DNA of 64,000 nucleotides from Aphrocallistes beatrix. Its lineage: Eukaryota > Porifera > Hexactinellida > Sceptrulophora > Aphrocallistidae. The stretch covers positions 3,649,104-3,713,103 of the forward strand of contig OY725492.1 in NCBI GenBank assembly GCA_963281255.1, given 5' to 3'. The notes below the pieces were generated by a model, which saw only the letters and a list, made by a program, of their open reading frames with translations, was not told the DNA's origin and did not search any database. Of this stretch, positions 34,162 to 42,053 are shown one piece after another. The translations under genes were made by a program, and so were the position numbers. The number at the start of each line of letters is the position of its first letter. The first letter of the stretch is position 1.

Positions 34162-34972
34162 CAGGGTGGCTTATAGGTTCTGTCCCAAGCTTCATTAGGT
34201 ATAAAATTTTTTATAATCAAACAAACTTAGTTATTATGGTCTTTAGAGATTGTAATTCGAATATTCTCAATGATTTTAGAAGATTTTTCGAGTCTAAGAC
34301 CTCTGAAACTGTGTTTTGTATGGTGAGTTTTGTGGAGAAAATATATGTCCTGGCTCGCAGCGAAAATCTAGAATCAGGGCCACTGCTTCTGTAAAAAATG
34401 TCTCTGTAATCGATGTTCCATGACGATTTAGCACCAGATACCTTTCATTCACCATGGAAATATTTCACAAATCTATTGAATTCATTATAAGAAACGAGAT
34501 AAAGTTATTATTTCACTAGTTCAAATTAGGTACATTTTGCAAAATCACCCAAAATGGCACTTTTTTTCACATCACCAAAAAATCTGATCCAAATGGTTCT
34601 CAATATACACTGATCTAAACGTCCTATATTTCTACAAATTCAGAGTGCTCGAGGAAAATGTGGGGGCTAATTTGTCCTATAATTTTAAGACTCTAGAAAG
34701 ATAATTTGAAAAGCAGTGGGCCCTGATTCTCGATTTTCGCTGTGTGCCAGGACACATATTTCCTCCACAAAACTCACCATACAAAACACAGTTTCAGGTC
34801 TTAGACTCGAAAAATATTTTAAAGTCATTGAGAATATTCGAATTACAATCTCTAAAGACCATAATAACTAAGATTGTTTGAGTATAAAAATTTTTATACC
34901 TAATGAAGTTCGGACAGAACTTATAATTTTTATACCTGATAAAGCTTGGGACAGAACTTATAAGCCACTCTG
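34162..34972. mobile_element. Foldback element, TA flanks
   Basis: 811 bp with long inverted arms (about 34162-34386 and 34716-34972) whose tips are CAGGGTGGCTTATAGGTT and AACTTATAAGCCACTCTG, flanked by TA on both sides. Inside the arms are TTCATTAGGTATAAAAT and GAATATTCTCAATGA-type words. The right arm has an extra duplicated tip segment. No transposase. A one-arm relative lies at 257-345. Confidence 0.75.
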
Positions 34973-34978
34973 TATTGT

Positions 34979-35550
34979 AAGCAAAAGTAAACAAATAATT
35001 AATCATATGGTTCGAAAATATGATATTCAAAATATATAACCCAAAAATCCCCAAGTCAAACCGTCGGAAGCTAGTCTATAGCCCATTTTTGTAATTTGTT
35101 TACTTTATATACGTATCTATTATAAATAAAAGTAAACAAATAAATCATCATATTTATTCGAAAATACTAAATTCAAAATCTACACCCCCAAACCTATGTC
35201 AACCCTTGAAAGTTTGGTTCTAACATATTTTTGAGATTCATTTGCTTTATGCATCTCTTGTAAACAAAAGTAAACATATATTTCATCATAAAGATTCGAG
35301 AATATAATATTCGAAATTTACACCCCTAAAAACCCCATTTCAACCACTGGAAGCTAGTCTCTGGTATCATAGGCGCCGAACCCGGGGGTTCGAGCCCCCC
35401 TGGATTCGAAGATGGCCCATAGACGCAATACAAATTTTAGAGCTGAGCCCACCCTAGAACTACAAATTTGCCGATAAATTTCGAAAAGTTCGGCGCCCCT
35501 GTCTGGTATATTCCAAATTCGTCAAATGTTGCGAAAATATGTATATAATG
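34979..35550. repeat. Tandem repeat of about 140 bp, three units
   Basis: Three successive copies begin with AAAGTAAACAAATAA-type sequence near 34982, 35125 and 35262, and each ends in a GGAAGCTAGTCTCTAGC-type block. They belong to the dispersed family at 18139 and 39312. The last unit is interrupted by the hAT MITE at 35368-35501 and resumes with CCAAATTCGTCAAATG. Confidence 0.7.
35368..35501. mobile_element. hAT MITE with 8-bp target duplication
   Basis: 134 bp, ends CATAGGCGCCGAAC and GTTCGGCGCCCCTG, flanked by TCTGGTAT at 35360-35367 and 35502-35509. It interrupts a unit of the tandem repeat, so it is younger than that array. Its CCCGGGGGTTCGAGCCCCC hairpin mimics a tRNA T-arm but no tRNA surrounds it. 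Confidence 0.88.
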
Positions 35551-35689
35551 GTGTGAAAATATAATAATCATATAACAATTAATTATTATTTTATATTTAT
35601 TTTCAATCAACACTGATATATGATTGCAAATAGATGTGTAATTGTGTATACATAATAAATACATAAGGAGGATGTAGTACGTATTCAGA

Positions 35690-36982
35690 TCAGGAGATAT
35701 GATGATTCCTCAGATAGGAATTGTTGTTCCTTGCTATCAATGTTTTGATTTGAGAATGATTATACTTCTCTTCAATTTTCCCAAAATTATTTCTAATACT
35801 ACAGCAAAATAATCGAATTGAGACCAACAAGTAAGGTATGATTTGTAAACTGGTTCCAAGAGTCATGACGATAAATTCAATCTCAGCAATAAAACCGTTA
35901 TATCTATCAGCAGAGGGTGAGTGGCGAAATTTTTCCTCGGTGCCAAGAAGAATAGTACTAAGCCATGCACGAGGTAGATAGACAATCATCATGACAATAG
36001 AATTAATATATGCCATAGAATATCCCAATGTCTGTAGAAATAAAGCAATTAGGAGAATAGCTGATGCATATTTGAAGTTCGAATATGCTCTTCTGAAATA
36101 TTTTACGACATAAAGAGGCTGAGATTCTAAGTTCTGTGCATCGAACAGTCGCTTGAAAAGTAGTCTCTTCAGCTTTCTCGCGGCAAAGAAGAGTAGAATG
36201 AATTGATAGGTCAGAGCGAAGGAAAAGCCAATCAACGAAAATGGAAACAATTGGCGAAATATTCCAATGAGTATCAGTACAGGGACAATACAGAACGTTA
36301 GCAATATTTTAGAGCTCAAATAAGGCCTAGTCTCAAAGTAATCATATTTGCAACACAAGAATTCTGTCAAAAGCCGTGCGCATGATAGTATCGAATAAAA
36401 AGACGCTGAAAGCAAAATCACTCCTATACGTCGGGATATGGAGAATAGAGAAGTATAAAGAAAACCTTTCGCGGAAGAATGTGGATGTAAATGAAGCCCA
36501 CGAAGATTATTTTCATATAAGTTGGTTATACATATTAGTACACTTGCTGAAATAGAAATACCGCATTCATTCAAACATATGACAAGAAAGAATGTATTTT
36601 TTACTAGCCTGATATATGAATTCTCTGCGATATTATCGTAATCCAACTGATCCATTCCATTTTTGGACTTTTTGACGGTTTTAAATATACGATGATCTTT
36701 CATAATTCGATAGATTAGATAGAAAATCCATGAACAAGATAGAAAAAATATTAATAAAATGTTGAGAAACAAAATGGACGCACATAGACCTGTAATATAG
36801 CTGTTTGATATTGTGATTATGGAATCGATTGATATTTTAGATGAATTCATTGGGATAAAAGCAATTTCATGAAAGTGCACCATATTAGCAGGGATGAGCT
36901 TATATATGCTGTACCTGCGAGGATCATATCGAAAGTTTTTAGACCCTCGTATTGAACTTTCTCGCTGATGTCGTTTCTCCAT
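35690..36982 (-). CDS. Seven-span membrane protein, orphan receptor-like
   Basis: 430 residues in one exon from the ATG at 36982. Seven hydrophobic segments are evident, around residues 60-92 (ITGLCASILFLNILLIFF), 125-150, 168-200, 222-245, 250-275 (LTYQFILLFFAARKL), 308-340 and 368-395. There is no signal peptide; the N-terminus is basic. The spacing fits a seven-transmembrane receptor, but the class A signatures are missing: no DRY after the third span, and only IIPYLL where NPxxY would be. It could be a lineage-specific chemoreceptor-like GPCR or an XK-type scramblase relative; I do not recognise it. Codon choice is AT-rich, unlike the GC-richer neighbours (EXOSC10, KAT6), consistent with a fast-evolving or weakly expressed gene. 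Repeats flank it closely on both sides. Confidence 0.6.
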   Translation of the reverse strand: MEKRHQRESSIRGSKNFRYDPRRYSIYKLIPANMVHFHEIAFIPMNSSKISIDSIITISNSYITGLCASILFLNILLIFFLSCSWIFYLIYRIMKDHRIFKTVKKSKNGMDQLDYDNIAENSYIRLVKNTFFLVICLNECGISISASVLICITNLYENNLRGLHLHPHSSAKGFLYTSLFSISRRIGVILLSASFYSILSCARLLTEFLCCKYDYFETRPYLSSKILLTFCIVPVLILIGIFRQLFPFSLIGFSFALTYQFILLFFAARKLKRLLFKRLFDAQNLESQPLYVVKYFRRAYSNFKYASAILLIALFLQTLGYSMAYINSIVMMIVYLPRAWLSTILLGTEEKFRHSPSADRYNGFIAEIEFIVMTLGTSLQIIPYLLVSIRLFCCSIRNNFGKIEEKYNHSQIKTLIARNNNSYLRNHHIS

Positions 36983-37303
36983 GACAAATACATAATTAAT
37001 ATTACAAACAGGGATTTATATAATTAGTATAATTGCAGAAGACAAACCCATAAATTATTATGTTATGGCGATATCACTGTCGAATGATAGCAAACAAAGA
37101 AGGAGAATTTATTTCAAAAATTGATTACATTTTCATTTTTCACTTATGTCATCTCATATTGAAGTGGAACCACTTGGTAATCATTTCATATTACAAATTG
37201 CAATAATATCTCTTTAATTCAGGACAGGGCTGATCGGGGATAAATCTTAAAGTTGCTTCACTCCCAATAGGATTGGATTTTTATCCCACGAAATTATTTG
37301 AGA
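36983..37303. other. Upstream of the seven-span gene
   Basis: About 320 bp, AT-rich, presumably the promoter of the minus-strand membrane-protein gene. No distinct site seen. Confidence 0.35.
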
Positions 37304-37794
37304 CAAGCGCGCGCTTCGCTTGCTTGCGCTGCGCGGCTGACGGACACTTTGTGTCCGCCGGAGGCGCCCTTTGGGCGCCTGAGCTCACATAGATTAATTA
37401 TAAGGGAGATAACATCTCTAAATATGTATGTCTTACTGTTAAAATCGATATCAATCGAAAAATCATCAAATTAGTCAATTTTTAAAAATTTGGTGTGTAA
37501 TGATGACGTTATAACAGAGTGATGAATCATCATTTTTTGATAATAGTTGTATCACATATGAAAAATATTAATATACATATTCTATTAAAATTTCAGCCTT
37601 CTATCACCTAAAATGGCTGAGTTAGAGTCGAATAACTGACATTTCTAATTATAAAAAGATGACAATTACATCATAATTTCATGATGAGTCGACATTTTCG
37701 TCTAGGTCAGAACTTAGTGGAGCCATAGCCAAAAGACTCCCAAATGCCAAAAATCAGCTTTCTGTGCCTGGCAGTTTTCTTCAATCAATTCGTT
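37304..37794. repeat. Triple-hairpin repeat, copy 3
   Basis: Full-length: head hairpins CAAGCGCGCGCTTCGCTTG, GGACACTTTGTGTCC and GGCGCCCTTTGGGCGCC, then the AT-rich body with a slightly changed CRE (GATGACGTTATAAC) and AP-1-like ATGAATCATCAT, ending CTTCAATCAATTCG. Downstream at 37841-37900 the end sequence recurs inverted (CGAATTGATTGAAGAATTGG), so two related elements lie tail to tail. Confidence 0.75.
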
Positions 37795-38130
37795 AAATTT
37801 TATATATCAAAATGCTAGGATTTTTGTTTGTTTGTCCGAATTGATTGAAGAATTGGCAAGTCGTAGAGATACGAAAATTGGCATGTAGGTGTCAAATGAT
37901 GAATCTAGGATTAAGTTCGAAGATCGAAATGTTCACACCTCGCCGAGATGACAAAATGTCCTGACCAATCAAATTCGATTATTTTATAATGCAAATACAT
38001 TGGAATAAAATAGTAGTGACTTATGCATACAATCCAAAGGACTATTTGTGATTGAAATTCATTGGTTTATGTGAGAACCAATCAATTATCAGCCTTTTAT
38101 AATGCCATTCACACGATTCTATTTCATATA

Positions 38131-38430
38131 AACAAGCGCGCTTCGCTTGCATGTGCTGCGCGGCTGGCGGACACTTCGTGTCCGCCGGAGGCTCCCTTCG
38201 GTCGCCTGGAGGTGACATTGGCTAATTAAACGGGATATATCATCTCTAAATATGTCCATTTTGTTTTAAAATCGATATCACTCGAAAAAACACCAAATTT
38301 GAAAATTTTGATGAGTAATGATGACGTCATAGCAAAGTGATGAGTCATCATTTTTTGATGATAGTTGCATCATATGTGAGACGTGTTAGGATACAGATTC
38401 TATTAAAATTTCAGCCTTCTATCTCCTATA
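38131..38430. repeat. Triple-hairpin repeat, copy 4, opening into the 12-bp array
   Basis: Head hairpins as in copy 3, then the body with intact CRE and AP-1 words (GATGACGTCATAGC, TGAGTCATCATTTTTTG), down to TCAGCCTTCTATCTCCTA. There the family's usual continuation is replaced by the array of 12-bp units, so the array lies inside an element copy. Confidence 0.75.
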
Positions 38431-39308
38431 GTAATTACACATGTAATTACACATGTAATTACACATGTAATTACACATGTAGTTACACATGTAATTACAC
38501 GTGTAATTACACATGTAATTACACATGTAATTACACATGTAGTTACACATGTAATTACACGTGTAATTACATGTAATTACACATGTAGTTACACATGTAG
38601 TTACACATGTAATTACACATGTAATTACACGTGTAATTACACATGTAGTTACACATGTAGTTACACATGTAATTACACATGTAATTACACGTGTAATTAC
38701 ACATGTAATTACACATGTAATTACACGTGTAATTACACATGTAATTACACATGTAATTACACATGTAGTTACACATGTAATTACACGTGTAATTACATGT
38801 AATTACACATGTAGTTACACATGTAGTTACACATGTAATTACACATGTAATTACACGTGTAATTACACATGTAGTTACACATGTAGTTACACATGTAATT
38901 ACACATGTAATTACACGTGTAATTACACATGTAATTACACATGTAATTACACGTGTAATTACACATGTAATTACACATGTAGTTACACGTGTAATTACAT
39001 GTAATTACACATGTAGTTACACATGTAGTTACACATGTAATTACACATGTAATTACACGTGTAATTACACATGTAGTTACACATGTAATTACACATGTAG
39101 TTACACATGTAATTACACATGTAATTACACGTGTAATTACACGTGTAATTACACATGTAGTTACACATGTAATTACACATGTAATTACACGTGTAATTAC
39201 ACATGTAATTACACATGTAATTACACATGTAGTTACACATGTAATTACACATGTAATTACACGTGTAATTACACATGTAATTACACATGTAATTACACAT
39301 GTAATTAC
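38431..39308. repeat. 12-bp palindromic array 1 (GTAATTACACAT)
   Basis: About 73 head-to-tail 12-bp units, TTACACATGTAA with TTACACGTGTAA and TAGTTACACATG variants. TTACACGTGTAA is a perfect palindrome with the E-box CACGTG at its centre, and the others are one base off. A one-time 10-bp unit (GTGTAATTACATGTAATTAC) recurs at 38561, 38787 and 38989, so blocks of about 226 and 202 bp are themselves repeated (higher-order structure). Because the period is a multiple of three, long open frames appear on both strands; I do not regard them as genes. Confidence 0.95.
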
Positions 39309-39311
39309 AAA

Positions 39312-39596
39312 AATAGAAAACAATTTTTAACACCTTTTCTATACTGAATAAAGGACTCCACTATCACAATAGTAATCATTGTATGACACTACAATAGATC
39401 GTCATTGTTATCAATACTTCAAAGCCACAACTTATGTTTGATATCTTAAATATATTATAGTACATGGCAATAAAAAAGATTATGTGCATATTTTCACACC
39501 TTTATATACATATTTTCGCACCATTTGACGAATTTTGAAAAATGTGCTAGAGACTAGCTTCCAACGGGTGACATGGGGTTTTTAGGGGTGTAGATA
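39312..39596 (-). repeat. Dispersed repeat, inverted copy
   Basis: Reverse-oriented relative of 18139-18430 (shared GCACATAATC/ATTGCTA-like words, CACCATTTGACGAATTTTG, and GCTAGAGACTAGCTTCC). It closes off array 1 on one side and replaces the 3' end of the sulfotransferase gene on the other. Confidence 0.65.
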
Positions 39597-40243
39597 TAAA
39601 ATTTAACAATTTCTTCAATTTTGCATTTGAAATTACAGTGTAGTTCTTCGTAAGACAGAATTAGTATATTAGGACCATTCCTAACTTTCCACTATCCTTG
39701 AATATGATCGAACCAACTCCCATAGGCTACTTCCCCACTCATCCATTGTTCAAAATACTGCTGAAGTGTTCCGTCAAAATCAAACATTTTTTTGCCACAA
39801 GTATGGAAATAGTTAGACACTAGGTTATCTTTAGGGTTTCTAAAGCAGTAGATATATTTCACTTTAGGATTCTTAGGAATTAGTTGATAAGGTAGATGCG
39901 TTTTTAGGATGCGAGGATCTGCTGATGCTTGAAATTCACTCTTAATAGTTTGTTTTCTACCCTTCAATTGCATTTCAGAAACCTCCTCCTCATCATACAT
40001 AGGCACATCTATGAATGGAGATTGTGTGAAGAACGAATCCTTTAGAACCTCACCAGTCACCATGATGAGCAGGATATGCTGCAACCATGTGGTCCCGGAT
40101 CTGGGATAGGTGCAGAGGAGTATATCGCTGTCTCTTAGAGAGAACTCGGTGGTTAGGTCTGTTATCCATTGTGAAGTCGTAAAGGGAGGAAAGAGCATTC
40201 CATTACAAAACAGATATTGTGGGAGTGATGATGATTTAGCCAT
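39597..40243 (-). pseudogene. Cytosolic sulfotransferase pseudogene
   Basis: From the ATG at 40243 come 183 residues with the SULT hallmarks: PAPS loop YPRSGTTW (about 46-53), catalytic His in KTHLP (H116), and the 3'-phosphate-binding FRNPKDNLVS (R135, S143). The frame then meets a TAG at 39692-39694. The same frame continues beyond it with clear SULT homology (WKVRNGPNILILSYEEL, then KIEEIVKF), where the family has WW before RNNPNVL; so a TGG has become TAG. Homology stops at about 39597, where a dispersed repeat begins, and roughly the last 60-70 residues, including the dimer and cofactor-binding end, are missing. Cytosolic SULTs transfer sulfate from PAPS to small alcohols and amines. With both a premature stop and a lost end this copy is unlikely to be active. 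Usual length is about 290 residues. Confidence 0.8.
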
Positions 40244-40506
40244 TGTCTACAGTCACGTATATGTTATTGACATGTAAGCTGCAAGAAATACTTCAATAAG
40301 CTGAATCTCATTAAGATTGGTAGGTACTTCTTTAATCAGTTTAATTAATATATTTATATTTGCAAATACATAACAGTATTAAACAATTCAAATTTCGAAA
40401 ATTTTCCAACTATTCTACTACTGTATATGTATTTTGTATATTCTCTAAGTGACCACTTCAATCATCAGTCTGTGTCTATACTCTATACATATCTCATATT
40501 CGAAGA
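40244..40506. other. Spacer before array 2
   Basis: About 260 bp of AT-rich sequence with nothing recognisable. Confidence 0.35.
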
Positions 40507-41190
40507 AGCTACATGTGTAGCTACATGTGTAGCTACACGTGTAGCTACATGTGTAGTTACACGTGTAGCTACATGTGTAGCTACATGTGTAGCTACATGT
40601 GTAGCTACATGTGTAGCTACATGTGTAGCTACATGTGTAGTTACACGTGTAGCTACATGTGTAGCTACATGTGTAGCTACATGTGTAGCTACATGTGTAG
40701 CTACATATGTAGTTACACGTGTAGCTACACGTGTAGCTACATGTGTAGCTACATGTGTAGCTACATGTGTAGCTACATGTGTAGTTACACGTGTAGCTAC
40801 ATGTGTAGTTACATGTGTAGCTACACGTGTAGCTACATGTGTAGTTACATGTGTAGCTACATGTGTAGCTACATGTGTAGCTACATGTGTAGCTACATGT
40901 GTAGTTACACGTGTAGCTACATGTGTAGCTACATGTGTAGTTACACGTGTAGCTACATGTGTAGTTACATGTGTAGCTACACGTGTAGCTACATGTGTAG
41001 TTACATGTGTAGCTACATGTGTAGCTACATGTGTAGCTACATGTGTAGCTACATGTGTAGCTACATGTGTAGCTACATGTGTAGCTACATGTGTAGTTAC
41101 ACGTGTAGCTACATGTGTAGCTACATGTGTAGCTACATGTGTAGCTACATGTGTAGCTACATATGTAGTTACACGTGTAACTACACGTAC
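40507..41190. repeat. 12-bp palindromic array 2 (AGCTACATGTGT)
   Basis: About 57 head-to-tail 12-bp units, mostly TAGCTACATGTG with TAGCTACACGTG and TAGTTACACGTG variants. CTACACGTGTAG is a perfect palindrome with CACGTG at its centre. The unit differs from array 1 by having AGCT where array 1 has AATT; both share TACAYGTGTA. The downstream flank (GTAAACAAATTTTAAAAATC, then GTGTAGATTCCAAATATCG) is part of the dispersed family found at 34979. Confidence 0.95.
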
Positions 41191-42053
41191 GACGATTTAT
41201 TTGTCTATTTTTGTTTACAATGAATGATAAAGTAAACAAATTTTAAAAATCAGTTAGATAATTACTTTCAACTGTTAAGCTGGGCCTGGAGTGTAGATTC
41301 CAAATATCGTATTTTCGATCTTATATGGATAATCCTTTTGTTTAGAATGCATTATTGTAGATAACATCTCTAAATGTGTCTATCCTAAATTTGTCAATTT
41401 AAAAAAACTTTATACGTAATGATGACGTCATAACAGAGTGATGAGTCACCATTTTTTTAATGAGAGTTGTGTCATATTTGTGATATATTAATATACACAT
41501 TATCTTAAAATTTCAAGCCTTCTAGCACCCTGAGTTACAGTAGAAAACTGAAATTTCTAATTACAAAAAAAGGTGATAGTGACGTCATCATTCCATAATG
41601 AGTCGATATTTTGGTCTGAGGTCAGAACTTAGTGGAGCCATAGTCAAAAGACTCCCACATGCCAAAAATAAGCTTTCTGTGTCTGGCAGTTTCTTCAATC
41701 AATTCGGTACAGATATATATGTCATGGACCAAAGTGTAAACTGGCCAAGATTTGTGAATCTTCTAAATCTTGGCCAGTTTACACTTTGGTCCATAACATA
41801 TACATATATACACATTAATCGAGTTTTAATACTAGTAGTAAGGATTTTCTTCTCGCCCGCGTTTTTAGTAAAAATATTACGTAGCTATAGAAATGAATCA
41901 TGTATATTTAAAAATAAATCAGTAAGAATATGAATGCATATATCATGTTTAAGAGAGAGAATGAAGCTGATTGGAGAGAGAACTAATAGAGTAGCATTAA
42001 TCGAACAATTCTACATTAAATATTAGTAATAATACAACAGTAAGGAAGCAGGC
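41191..42053. repeat. Repeat-filled spacer 3' of KAT6, haplotype A
   Basis: 41358-41707 is a headless copy of the CRE-bearing repeat (GATGACGTCATAAC, TGAGTCACCATT; end CTTCAATCAATTCGG). A perfect 29-bp inverted repeat follows at 41724-41752 and 41766-41794 (ATGGACCAAAGTGTAAAC on the left). From 41858 the sequence matches 54341 onward in the other copy. The KAT6 3' UTR should lie here. Confidence 0.7.

Noticed and set aside
35380-35410. tRNA-like T-arm (GGGGGTTCGAGCCCCC)
   Set aside because: No A-box, anticodon arm or acceptor stem in place; it is the internal hairpin of a hAT MITE.
38431-39308. CRISPR-like array
   Set aside because: There are no unique spacers between repeats, the units are only 12 bp, and the genome is eukaryotic.
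40427-41239. Long open frames on both strands through array 2 (over 230 residues), and similar ones through array 1
   Set aside because: They arise because a 12-bp unit without stops is a multiple of three; the products are pure two- or four-residue repeats and no start context or homology supports them.
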